NCBI RefSeq assembly: GCF_036250065.1
Contig: NZ_CP109199.1
Location: forward strand, 3,534,001-3,598,000
Length of the DNA: 64,000 nucleotides
From: Micromonospora sp. NBC_01699
GTDB lineage: Bacteria > Actinomycetota > Actinomycetes > Mycobacteriales > Micromonosporaceae
Reading direction: 5' to 3'
Shown: positions 47,577-55,361 of the stretch, in pieces
Layout of the letters: each line of letters starts with the position of its first letter
How positions within the stretch are numbered: the first letter of the stretch is position 1
Notes under the pieces: model-generated
The model's input: the letters and a program-made list of their open reading frames with translations, nothing else
What the model was told of the DNA's origin: nothing
Database searches by the model: none
Made by a program: the position numbers and the translations under genes

Positions 47577-48758
47577 CTACGTTGGTAGGCCAGCAACCGA
47601 GGAGTGCCGGTGGTAGGCCTTGTTGGCGATGCGCCAACCGTCGTCGACGCGGACGAGCAGGAAGATGTCGGTGAAGGTGTCCGCGCCGTGCCAGAGCGTC
47701 ATGGTTGCGGTCGCGACGGTGCCGAGGACGTCGACGGAGTCGATGCGGCGAGAGCGGATTGGTTCGTCCGGGGCTGGGTGGCCGTGGAAGAGAGCGCAGT
47801 ATTCGTCCAGGCCCCACGGGGCGAATGCGCCGTCCCGAATTCCCTCGATATGCGCGGTGGGCAGGAACGCGTCGCGGAAGTGCGCGGGGTCTCCGGTGGC
47901 GTGTCCGCGGATGTAGGCGCGTAGCGGTTCGAGCACGGCGTCGTCGACGGCGGGGACGGTGGCGGCAACGGCGATGTCGGCCTGCTGGCCGGCGGGGGTG
48001 TCGGCTATCAGGCCGACCGCACTGCGCAGGGGAGTGTTCGACGCGGCGGCCAGCAGTGCCATGTCCTTGACCAGCGCGCCGATCGTGAACTCGGCCGTGG
48101 CGGCGGCCGGCTGGTTGGTGAGGAAGGATCGTTTGCGGGAGACAAGCCCACCGAGCTGGCCCAGTTCGAGGATGTCCAGCGCCTGGGCACGGGGCAGGCC
48201 CAGGGCGTCGGCTTGCCGCAGTGAGTCGCGTAGCGCGAGGACGGCGCCGGCGAGGCTGTTGTTGGCGACCAGCTTGAGCGCGGCGGCGGTGGAAGCCTTG
48301 TCGATGCGCCGCACGGTGCCGAGCGCTTCCAGGACCGGTCGGACTCGGTCTAACGCGTCTTGGTCGGCGGCGGCGAGAATCTGTAGCGCGCCGGCGGCCG
48401 CGGCGGGCACGGAGCCGAGCACGGGAGCGTGGACGTAGGACGGGCCGAGTTGGCGGGCCAGCCTCGTCGCCTCGGCGGGAGCGATGGTGCTGGTGTTCAG
48501 CACCACCGCTCCCGCTCGCAGCGAGCCGCGGACATGGTCGACAACCTGCTGGCAGGCCGCCCCGTCGAACAGCGCCAACAGCGTGATGTCGGCCTTCGCC
48601 ACGGCGGCGTTCGGATCGCCAGTCGTCTCGACAGCGCCTGCCGTACGCCCGGAGCGGGTCCAACCGACGACGTTCCAGTCGTGGTCGGCGAGTCTTGTCG
48701 CGATCGCGGTGCCCATGCGGCCTAAGCCGAGAACGGCGATCGTGTGCGGTTTGGACAT
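47577..48758 (-). CDS. NAD(P)-binding imine-reductase/hydroxyisobutyrate-dehydrogenase-like protein fused to an NTF2/SnoaL-like domain
   Basis: In this 393-residue protein, residues 1-275 are a 6-phosphogluconate-dehydrogenase-type fold. It has the Rossmann motif VLGLGRMGTAIATRL at about 6-20, a KLVANNSLAG block near 163 where the family carries its catalytic Lys, and the NAD_binding_11 helices. Residues from about 280 form an NTF2-like alpha+beta barrel (LEPLRAYIRGHATGDPAHFRDAFLP and DGWRIANKAYHRH), such as occurs in Lumazine_bd_2/SnoaL proteins. The substrate is unknown. It diverges from a LysR regulator across 95 bases, the usual layout for a LysR-controlled enzyme gene. The ATG at 48758 opens MSKPHTIAVLG, directly before the Rossmann motif. 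Confidence 0.75.
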   Translation of the reverse strand: MSKPHTIAVLGLGRMGTAIATRLADHDWNVVGWTRSGRTAGAVETTGDPNAAVAKADITLLALFDGAACQQVVDHVRGSLRAGAVVLNTSTIAPAEATRLARQLGPSYVHAPVLGSVPAAAAGALQILAAADQDALDRVRPVLEALGTVRRIDKASTAAALKLVANNSLAGAVLALRDSLRQADALGLPRAQALDILELGQLGGLVSRKRSFLTNQPAAATAEFTIGALVKDMALLAAASNTPLRSAVGLIADTPAGQQADIAVAATVPAVDDAVLEPLRAYIRGHATGDPAHFRDAFLPTAHIEGIRDGAFAPWGLDEYCALFHGHPAPDEPIRSRRIDSVDVLGTVATATMTLWHGADTFTDIFLLVRVDDGWRIANKAYHRHSSVAGLPT

Positions 48759-48785
48759 GCGTACCAGGGTGAGACATCGCGATGG

Positions 48786-48809
48786 CTGCGAGAAGCGCAG
48801 ATCTCGCAG
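48786..48809. promoter_or_regulatory. Candidate LysR operator in a divergent intergenic region
   Basis: CTGCGAGA and TCTCGCAG form perfect 8-base arms separated by eight bases, placed midway between the divergent reductase and lysR starts. The size and symmetry fit a LysR recognition site. Confidence 0.6.
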
Positions 48810-48853
48810 GACGGCCCTGCGGCATGCGCATACCAGTCCGTCATACTCGTGCC

Positions 48854-49783
48854 ATGGATTTGGCGGTGTGTCATACCTTCGTGACGGTTTGCCGCCTCGG
48901 CTCGATGTCGGCGGCCGCCGCCGAGCTCCACCACACACAGTCAGCCGTTTCTCGACAGATTGCCGGGCTGGAGCGCCAGCTCGGCGTGCCGCTGCTGCAA
49001 CGACACCCGCGCGGCGTGCGTCCGACGGCCGCCGGCGAGGTGTTCCGTCACCACGCCCTGGCCGCGCTCAACGAGATCGACCGCGGCGTTCGCGCGGTAC
49101 GGGCCGTTCGTGACGGAACGCTCAACCGCCCACTGACCGTCGGCGCCACGCCATCTCTGGCAGCCGGGATCGTACCCGCGGCGATCCGTCGCCTGATGGA
49201 CACGGCCGGCCCCCTCCGATGGAGTCTGCTGCCCGCGCTGAGCGCACAACTACACGACCGCGTGATCGCCGGCGACCTGGACGTTGCCGTCGTCACCGAC
49301 GCGCCACCGGGGCTGCCCGACGATCCGCGTCTGGAACGACGACTTCTGGGTACGGACGAGATGGTCGTCGTCCTGCCCTCCGACCACCCGCTGGCCGGCA
49401 CCGACCCGGTACGCATAGCGGCGCTGGCCGACCAGACCTGGGTCGAGGACAACGACGGCTCGGCGACACTGCTACGCCAGCACGCCGCCCGCGCGGGAGT
49501 CACCGCCCGCATCGACCTCACCGCGGCCGACCTGCCCGGCAAGGTCGCCCTCGTCGCAACCGGCCACGCCATCGCACTGATACCGGGGGCACTGACGTGC
49601 GCGCTGCGAACTGACGTCACCACGGTGAGCCTCGTCGACCCCCCGACCCGCGGCATCTACACGATCACCCCACGCCGCGACCCACACCCATCCGCCGCCC
49701 CGCTGCTCGACCAGCTCACGCTCGCCTTCGGCCCGACGCTGACGGCGACCGTTCCGGTGATCAGCGGCGGAGCGGCGCGCTGA
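48854..49783 (+). CDS. LysR-family transcriptional regulator
   Basis: This 309-residue protein has the LysR winged helix-turn-helix at its N-terminus (LAVCHTFVTVCRLGSMSAAAAELHHTQSAVSRQIAGLERQLG at about 3-45) and a periplasmic-binding-like effector domain after it. ATG 48854 is chosen because it gives the standard distance to the helix-turn-helix. It probably controls the divergent reductase-NTF2 gene and itself. Its TGA directly abuts the stop of the next, convergent gene within the palindrome TGATCA. Confidence 0.88.
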   Translation: MDLAVCHTFVTVCRLGSMSAAAAELHHTQSAVSRQIAGLERQLGVPLLQRHPRGVRPTAAGEVFRHHALAALNEIDRGVRAVRAVRDGTLNRPLTVGATPSLAAGIVPAAIRRLMDTAGPLRWSLLPALSAQLHDRVIAGDLDVAVVTDAPPGLPDDPRLERRLLGTDEMVVVLPSDHPLAGTDPVRIAALADQTWVEDNDGSATLLRQHAARAGVTARIDLTAADLPGKVALVATGHAIALIPGALTCALRTDVTTVSLVDPPTRGIYTITPRRDPHPSAAPLLDQLTLAFGPTLTATVPVISGGAAR

Positions 49784-50272
49784 TCAGCGGCGCCGGGCCG
49801 GGGCGGTGGCCCGGTCGAGCAGGGTCAGCGTCGCCACGGCGGTCAGGCTGTAGGCGACGTACGGCAGGGCGTCCTCGAACCAGTCCCGGGCCCGCCAGCG
49901 GCGCGGGTTCGTCACGCCCAACGCCGCCATCGGCCCGTCGGCGACCAGCATGCCGCCCAGGCCGATCAGTCCCACCGCCACCGGTGGTGCCGGGCGCCGT
50001 CGCGCGGTGACCGTCGCGAACAGGGCCACGGTCAGCACCCCGTTGGCGAACCCGAGCAGGGGGCCCAGACCGGCCCGGCGGTTCGCGGCCCGGTCCTCGG
50101 GCCCCAGACTGAGCTGGGCCCGCTCCATGAGTCGCTGCACTGTCCGTTCGTGGCTGTTGCTCATCGGCCGGGCCCGGACGACCACGTCCAGGTTGCTGAC
50201 CAGTTCGCGGGCGAGGGTGGCGGCGGCGCCGGCCAGGATGCCGTTGGTCAGGTTGGCCAGCGTACGCGCCAT
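49784..50272 (-). CDS. Small membrane protein of unknown function
   Basis: This 162-residue protein has an amphipathic N-terminal third (ANLTNGILAGAAATLARELVSNLDVVVRARPMSNSHERTVQRLM) and three hydrophobic segments near residues 70-90, 97-117 and 133-152. No family is recognised. The ATG at 50272 has GAGGGGG in front. It stands alone between the convergent lysR gene and the leader of the AlaRS-like gene. Confidence 0.65.
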   Translation of the reverse strand: MARTLANLTNGILAGAAATLARELVSNLDVVVRARPMSNSHERTVQRLMERAQLSLGPEDRAANRRAGLGPLLGFANGVLTVALFATVTARRRPAPPVAVGLIGLGGMLVADGPMAALGVTNPRRWRARDWFEDALPYVAYSLTAVATLTLLDRATAPARRR

Positions 50273-50437
50273 GAGACCCCCTCGACTCCCGGTCCGGCCC
50301 GCGCCCACCGCGCGGTACGACGTGAGCCACTTACCCGCCCTGTTCCGCCGCATTCCTGGTCGCCGGCTGGCGTCGTACCGGGAAAGTCGCCGGGTGGCGC
50401 CGCCGGGAAAGCGCTGGGCGGTGATCCCGCGCGACGG

Positions 50438-50519
50438 TAGAGTCGGGCACGTGGAGATTCCCCGTCGGAACACCGCCGCGACCGCACGAGCTACCAGCTC
50501 GTCGGTTGCCGCCGTCTGA
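50438..50519 (+). CDS. Leaderless Ala-rich mini-ORF (22 codons) upstream of the AlaRS-like gene
   Basis: TAGAGT at 50438-50443 is a good -10 box, and seven bases later GTG (50451) opens a 22-codon reading frame to TGA at 50517-50519. This is the standard geometry of an actinobacterial leaderless mRNA. The peptide has six alanines, two of them coded by GCA and GCT, which are rare in this genome. It precedes, by 113 bases, a gene for an alanyl-tRNA-synthetase-like protein. A leader-peptide role is inferred. The interval given includes the -10 box. Confidence 0.4.
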
Positions 50520-50629
50520 TCTCCCGATTCCCCGCCGGCGACCGGAAACGGTCCGCCGGTGCGTCGACTCTTCGCGGCTCGCCCCGCCTCGGTGGCCCTT
50601 TCCGGTCGTCCCGACCCCGGAAGGCCACC
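50486..50629 (+). promoter_or_regulatory. Three stem-loops in the leader of the AlaRS-like gene, the last hiding the ribosome-binding site
   Basis: Stem-loop one is ACGAGCT-ACC-AGCTCGT (50486-50502), inside the mini-ORF. Stem-loop two (50535-50559) has a 10-bp stem with one bulge closed by a GAAA tetraloop. Stem-loop three (50591-50629) pairs GGTGGCC with GGCCACC and TTCCGG with CCGGAA. Its 3' arm contains GGAAGG, the likely Shine-Dalgarno sequence of the GTG at 50633. No T-box sequence is present. Confidence 0.5.
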
Positions 50630-50632
50630 GCC

Positions 50633-51805
50633 GTGACACCCGAGCAGATTGTCCGCATCTTCGTCGACTACTACCGCGAGCGGGGGCACCTGTTGGTGCC
50701 CGACACCTCGCTCATCCCGCCGCCCGGCGATCCGGTGCTCTTCACCACCTCCGGGATGCACCCACTGACCCCGTACCTGGAGGGTCTCGCGCATCCGCTC
50801 GGGCGGCGTCTGGTGGACCTCCAGCGTTGCCTGCGCACCACCGACCTGGACGAGGTCGGCGATCCCACCCACCTGACCGTGTTCGAGATGCTCGGGTCGT
50901 GGTCACTCGGTGACTACGGCGGTGCGCAGAGCCTGCGCTGGGGCTACGACCTGCTGCACGAGGGCTTCGGCATCGAGCGGGACCGGCTGCACGTCACCGT
51001 GTTCGGTGGCGACGACCGGGTCGGCCCGGACACCACCTCGCTCGCGACCTGGACCGAGCTCGGCGTACCGGTCGAGTTGACCCGCGAGGAGAACTGGTGG
51101 TCGAACGGGCCGACCGGACCCTGTGGACCCGACTCCGAGATCTTCGTCTGGACCGGGTCGACCCCGCCGCAGGGGTCGCCGGGCACCGACAACCGGTGGA
51201 TGGAGGTCTGGAACCACGTCCAGATGCGCTACCGACGGTACGACGACGGCCGCCTCGAACCCCTGCACCAGCCCAACATCGACACCGGCATGGGACTGGA
51301 GCGAATGGAGATGGTCCTGTCCGGCAACGGTTCGGTGTTCGAGGGCGACGGCTTCGAGCCGTGGGTGCGTACCGTCTCCGGGCTGTGGGGACTTGACCGG
51401 GAGTCGTTGCGCCGGGTCTGCGACCACCTGCGGGCGAGCGTCGTGGTCATCGGTGACGGCGTACGCCCGGCGAACACCGGCCGGGGGTACGTGCTGCGCC
51501 GGCTGATCCGCCGGGTGCTCACCACACTCTGGCGCGACGATCCGGTGCGGAGTCTGTCCGATCTGCCCCCGGAGCCGTTCGAGCACACCCTCGACCGGTT
51601 CCGCCAGCGGGTCGACGTCGGGGACCTGCGCGACCTGCTCTCCGACGAGGAGCGGCGGTTCCGTGGCCTGCTCGGGCGTGGGCGGCCGCTGGTCTCCCGG
51701 ACGAGGTCCCGCGGCCCGCTGACCGACGCCGACTACCACTGGCTGCACGACACCCACGGGTTGCCCAGGGAACTGGTCGACGGCCTGCTCGGGGAGGCGG
51801 ACTGA
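50633..51805 (+). CDS. Stand-alone alanyl-tRNA-synthetase-like catalytic protein
   Basis: This 390-residue protein matches the N-terminal aminoacylation part of AlaRS: FTTSGMHPLTPYLEG (class II motif 1/2 region), QRCLRTTDLDEVGDPTHLTVFEMLGSWSLGDY (motif 2), GPTGPCGPDSEIF, and NIDTGMGLERMEMVLSG (motif 3), followed by part of the tRNA-recognition helices (GRGYVLRRLIRRVL). Housekeeping AlaRS is about 890 residues; the editing and C-Ala domains are absent. It may aminoacylate tRNA-Ala without proofreading, activate alanine or a relative for another carrier, or act as a resistance or stress paralogue. The start is GTG with GGAAGG in front. Confidence 0.85.
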   Translation: MTPEQIVRIFVDYYRERGHLLVPDTSLIPPPGDPVLFTTSGMHPLTPYLEGLAHPLGRRLVDLQRCLRTTDLDEVGDPTHLTVFEMLGSWSLGDYGGAQSLRWGYDLLHEGFGIERDRLHVTVFGGDDRVGPDTTSLATWTELGVPVELTREENWWSNGPTGPCGPDSEIFVWTGSTPPQGSPGTDNRWMEVWNHVQMRYRRYDDGRLEPLHQPNIDTGMGLERMEMVLSGNGSVFEGDGFEPWVRTVSGLWGLDRESLRRVCDHLRASVVVIGDGVRPANTGRGYVLRRLIRRVLTTLWRDDPVRSLSDLPPEPFEHTLDRFRQRVDVGDLRDLLSDEERRFRGLLGRGRPLVSRTRSRGPLTDADYHWLHDTHGLPRELVDGLLGEAD

Positions 51806-51907
51806 GAGTCACCGGCGCGGGGATTCGAGTACGCAGCGCAGCGGGCTCCGGCACATTCCGTGGCGTCCGGCAATGATTCCGGACGGAGTCTGGACACTGC
51901 GGATGTT

Positions 51908-51936
51908 CGACGCCCGGCGTCGCCTAGCGTCGGGGA
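51908..51936 (+). promoter_or_regulatory. Leaderless promoter and palindrome before the NB-ARC regulator
   Basis: A palindrome CGACGCC-C-GGCGTCG (51908-51922) lies directly before a TAGCGT -10 box (51925-51930), which ends six bases before the ATG at 51937. The geometry fits a leaderless promoter with an overlapping operator, possibly autoregulated by the helix-turn-helix of the encoded protein. Confidence 0.5.
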
Positions 51937-53631
51937 ATGGCACATGAAGAGCCGCTGGCACTGTTCGCGGCCCGGTTGCGTGAGTTACGCGCGGAATGCG
52001 GCGAGCCGTCGCTGCGGGAACTGTCGGCGTACATGAAGGAGGGCGGTCGGACGTTTCCCCGGTCGACCGTCGGTGACAAGCTCGCCGGGGTTTCGAAGCC
52101 GTCGTGGGAGTTCGTCGAGGCGTACGTGAGCACCTGCGCCCGCCTCGGCGGCTGGCCGGCGGACCTGGAGCACTGGCGGGTGTCGTACCGCAGGCTGTTG
52201 CGGCAGTTGGCGGAGCGGCGGTCCGGCCACCGCCAGGCGGTGGCCGCGCAGGTGGAACTTGCCGGCGCGGACCCGGCGGCGCGGGCCGAACCCGGTCTGG
52301 TCCCGGCCGCGGACCCGCCGCGGCAGCTCCCCGGCGACGTCCCCGCCTTCACCGGCCGCGAAGCCGAATTTGTCGCCCTGGACGACCTGCTGACCACCTC
52401 GGCCGCCGCCGGGTCGGTCGCGGTCGTCTCCGGTACGGCGGGAGTCGGCAAGACGGCCCTGGCGGTGCACTGGGCGCACCGGGTCGCCGCCGCCTTCCCC
52501 GACGGGCAGCTCTACCTCGACCTGCGCGGGTACGACGCGGAGGCGCCGGTGACACCGGTCCGCGCGCTGGAGGGGTTCCTGCACGCGCTGGACGGCGCGC
52601 GGGCCCAGACCTGGGGCGGCGTGGACGAACTCGCCGCCCGGTTCCGGTCGGTGGTGGCCGGGCGGCGGATGCTGCTGGTGCTGGACAACGCCGGCTCGGT
52701 CGACCAGGTCCGCCCACTGCTGCCCGGTACGGCGTCCTGCTTCGTGCTGGTCACCAGCCGGGACCGGCTCACCGCCCTGGCCGTCCGGCACGGGGCGCGG
52801 CGGGTGGAACTGGACCGGCTGTCGCTGGCCGAGTCGCTGCGCCTGCTGGGGGCGCTGGTCGGACCACGGATCGGGACCGAACCCGACTCCGCCGCCGTGC
52901 TCGCCCGCCGGTGCGCCCAGCTTCCGCTGGCCCTGCGGATCGCCGGTGACCTGGCCGCCGCCCGCCCGACGGCCCCGCTGGCGGATCTCGCCGACGACCT
53001 CGCCGACGAGCGGCACCGGCTGGACCTGCTCGACGCGGGCGGCGACGAACGCACCGACGTACGGGCGGTCTTCTCCTGGTCGTACCGGCGGCTGGATGCC
53101 GGGGCGATGCGGCTGTTCCGGTTGCTCGCCCTGCATCCGGGTGACTTCGACCGGTACGCCGCCGCGGCGCTCGCCGGACTCGACCCGGCCGAACTGCACC
53201 GGCCCCTGGAGACGCTGCTCCGGACCCACCTGGTCCAACGCGTCGACGGCGATCGGATGGAACTGCACGACCTGCTCCGCGCGTACGCCCACGAACTGCT
53301 CGGCGACGACGAACGCCGCCGGGTCGAGGTGCTGGTCGACTACTACCGGCACACCGCCGTCGCCGCACTGGACGTGGCCTCGCCCGACGACGACCGGTAC
53401 GACTGGCTCAGCCGGGGCGGATACTCGGGTGCGCTGCCGCCGTTCCCGAGCGCGGAGGTGGCCCGGCGCTGGCTGGACGCGGAACGGTCGAACCTGATGG
53501 CGGTGACGGACTACGCCCACCGGCACGAGCGCTGGGACGAGACCCGTGAACTGTCCGCGATGCTCTGGCGCTACCTCGATCTCGACCCGGTGCCCGACGG
53601 TGGGCACCCGCTGCTGTCGTACGCGAGATAG
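51937..53631 (+). CDS. XRE-NB-ARC (STAND) transcriptional regulator lacking its TPR region
   Basis: In this 564-residue protein the N-terminal 90 residues are a helix-turn-helix region of the kind LRELRAECGEPSLRELSAYMKEGGRTFPRSTVGDKLAG. An NB-ARC ATPase follows: P-loop GTAGVGKTAL at about 168-177, Walker B MLLVLDNAG near 246, RFLTSR-like VLVTSRDRL near 270, and GxP-like QLPLALRIAG near 330. The winged-helix segment ends near residue 470. Related STAND regulators continue into several TPR repeats to a total of 750-900 residues. Here the frame stops just after the linker (MLWRYLDLD), in sequence unlike the family. A matching TPR fragment lies 2.4 kb away on the other strand. It may be inactive or constitutively deregulated. 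Confidence 0.82.
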   Translation: MAHEEPLALFAARLRELRAECGEPSLRELSAYMKEGGRTFPRSTVGDKLAGVSKPSWEFVEAYVSTCARLGGWPADLEHWRVSYRRLLRQLAERRSGHRQAVAAQVELAGADPAARAEPGLVPAADPPRQLPGDVPAFTGREAEFVALDDLLTTSAAAGSVAVVSGTAGVGKTALAVHWAHRVAAAFPDGQLYLDLRGYDAEAPVTPVRALEGFLHALDGARAQTWGGVDELAARFRSVVAGRRMLLVLDNAGSVDQVRPLLPGTASCFVLVTSRDRLTALAVRHGARRVELDRLSLAESLRLLGALVGPRIGTEPDSAAVLARRCAQLPLALRIAGDLAAARPTAPLADLADDLADERHRLDLLDAGGDERTDVRAVFSWSYRRLDAGAMRLFRLLALHPGDFDRYAAAALAGLDPAELHRPLETLLRTHLVQRVDGDRMELHDLLRAYAHELLGDDERRRVEVLVDYYRHTAVAALDVASPDDDRYDWLSRGGYSGALPPFPSAEVARRWLDAERSNLMAVTDYAHRHERWDETRELSAMLWRYLDLDPVPDGGHPLLSYAR

Positions 53632-53692
53632 CGGCGGGGGCCGCGACACCCGGCGGAGCACCGGCGCGTGGCGGGCTGTCGACGGTGGTCGG

Positions 53693-54208
53693 TCAGCCGA
53701 GCGGGTGGACGATGTCCCGGGCGTGGTCGGCGACGGCCGCCCCGACGACGGTGGCCTCCAGCGGCAGCACCTCCAGGCACCGCCGTACGGCCGCGGCCAT
53801 CAGCGCGTTCGGCACCCGCATGGAGAGGGTGCAGTGCGGTACCCACCGGCCCGGTTGGTAGTGCTCGGCGAGGACCACGCCGGCAGCGGCCAGCCGGGCG
53901 TGCACGTCGGCGTGATGGGCCAGCATCTCCGGGGTCGGTGTCGGGCCCAGCCACAGCACCCGCCCGACGAACTGTCCGGCGTGCTCGAACGACATCCGCA
54001 GCGGTGCCGCCACGACCATCCCAGTCAGGGCGTCGGCCACCCGTACCGGGTCGAGACGCGGCGCGACCGCGAGCGAGACGTGCGGGCGGTGCCGCTGACC
54101 CAGCAGCGACCGCAGGCTCTGCACGCCCTCGGACTCCAGGGCGTCCCACAGCGTCCGGATCCGCCGGGTGGCGTCCGGGTCCAGATACAGTTCGAGCGCC
54201 GCGACCAC
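53693..54208 (-). CDS. 2H phosphoesterase / 2'-5' RNA ligase family protein
   Basis: This 171-residue protein has the two HxS/T motifs of the 2H superfamily: RPHVSLAV (His at about 42) and VPHCTLSM (His at about 124). Members hydrolyse or ligate 2',5' or cyclic phosphodiesters; the substrate here is unknown. The start is GTG at 54208. TATCGT six bases upstream suggests a leaderless transcript. It lies in the segment that separates the truncated STAND gene from the orphan TPR fragment. Confidence 0.78.
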   Translation of the reverse strand: MVAALELYLDPDATRRIRTLWDALESEGVQSLRSLLGQRHRPHVSLAVAPRLDPVRVADALTGMVVAAPLRMSFEHAGQFVGRVLWLGPTPTPEMLAHHADVHARLAAAGVVLAEHYQPGRWVPHCTLSMRVPNALMAAAVRRCLEVLPLEATVVGAAVADHARDIVHPLG

Positions 54209-54244
54209 CGGGTCACGATAGTGGTCCGGTGATCAAGCCCGTGT

Positions 54245-55237
54245 TCAGGTCCGGTTGCCGGCCGTACGCCGGGCCTTCGACCGCCGTCCGGCGCCGCGGC
54301 CCGGCTCCCTTCCGGCTGGTGGTTGCCGCTGACCGCCGCGAACGTCCTCGGGGTGCCGCTGGCCAACCAGCTCGGCCTCCAGGGCGTCCAGCGCGGTCCG
54401 CAGCTCGCGCAGCCGTTCACCGATGGCCCGCGCACTCTCCGGTGGATCCGGCTTCGGGTCCGGGGCGGGCGGGGCCGGCGGGTGCCGGTCGGCGACCCGT
54501 CCGGCGGCCGGCTCCGCCTGGTGGGCCTCCTCCAACGCCTTGAGTACGATGCCGATCAGCAGGTTCGTGAGCAGGTACGACGCCACGATGATGTACGACG
54601 TGTAGTAGGGGATGCTCCATTCGGAAACCAGCCGACCGGTCTCCAACGCGTCCGTGATTCCGTCCAGCGAGAGCAGCAGGAACAGGGTGAGCATCGCCCG
54701 CCCGACGGTGCCGTACCGGTCCGGCTGGGCCTCGCCGAAGGTCATCCAGCCGACCATCGCGTACAGGTAGACGGTCAGCGTCGCGATCAGCAGGAAGCTG
54801 CCCAGGCCGGGCAGGCTGCGCAGCACCCCGCCTATGATCATCCGTAGGCTGGGGAAGAGCCGCACCGCCCGTACCACCCGGGCGAGCCGGAACAGTCGCA
54901 GCAGGGTGACGTTCTCCCGTACGCCCGGCAGCAGGGGTGCGCAGACGACCAGCAGGTCGAAGACGTTCCAGCCGTCGCGGAAGAAGCCGCGCGGCGCGCG
55001 GAGGTGCGCGCCGAACCGCAGGCCCAGCTCGACCGTGAAGCAGGCGAGGCAGGCGTACTCGACGGCGAGCAGGACACCGCCGGCCCGGTCCAGCGCCCGG
55101 TCGTAGGTCTCGACCCCGAGCACAATCGCGTTGACGATGATCACGCCGAAGGCGGCGGCGTTGAACCAGTCCGCGCCCACCACCCGCCCACACCAGCCTG
55201 CCACTCGTGTCCTGACGGCAGCCGGAACCTCGTTCAC
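54245..55237 (-). CDS. Voltage-gated-like six-helix ion channel
   Basis: This 330-residue protein has six membrane helices. S4 is recognisable as LLRLFRLARVVRAVRLF (about residues 119-135), with arginines at every third position. The pore loop reads FLLLSLDGITDALETG (about 189-204) where bacterial sodium channels of the NaChBac group have TLESW, so an Asp replaces the selectivity-filter Glu and the Trp is absent. A cytoplasmic C-terminal tail of about 90 residues is Pro-rich, then coiled-coil-like (ERLRELRTALDALEAELV), as in tetrameric bacterial channels. GTG 55237 is chosen because GGGGAG is well spaced for it and not for a GTG nine bases earlier. The ion is unknown. Confidence 0.8.
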   Translation of the reverse strand: MNEVPAAVRTRVAGWCGRVVGADWFNAAAFGVIIVNAIVLGVETYDRALDRAGGVLLAVEYACLACFTVELGLRFGAHLRAPRGFFRDGWNVFDLLVVCAPLLPGVRENVTLLRLFRLARVVRAVRLFPSLRMIIGGVLRSLPGLGSFLLIATLTVYLYAMVGWMTFGEAQPDRYGTVGRAMLTLFLLLSLDGITDALETGRLVSEWSIPYYTSYIIVASYLLTNLLIGIVLKALEEAHQAEPAAGRVADRHPPAPPAPDPKPDPPESARAIGERLRELRTALDALEAELVGQRHPEDVRGGQRQPPAGREPGRGAGRRSKARRTAGNRT

Positions 55238-55361
55238 GCCGAGCACTCTCCCCTGTGGATCAGCCTGTCGCGGGGCAGCCTACCCAGGTTGACAGCCATC
55301 GTTGACTTCTCCGGCTCGGGCCCGGCGACAGCGGCGCCGGACGAACCGGTGCAGGGGGTGA

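Noticed and set aside
50438-50632. T-box riboswitch before the AlaRS-like gene
   Set aside because: No T-box sequence (GGTGGNACCGCG) and no stem I layout. GGTGG at 50591 is simply part of the last hairpin.
50633-51805. Housekeeping alaS broken by a frameshift
   Set aside because: The next 130 bases and all frames downstream show no editing or C-Ala sequence, and a new promoter follows, so it is a genuine short paralogue.
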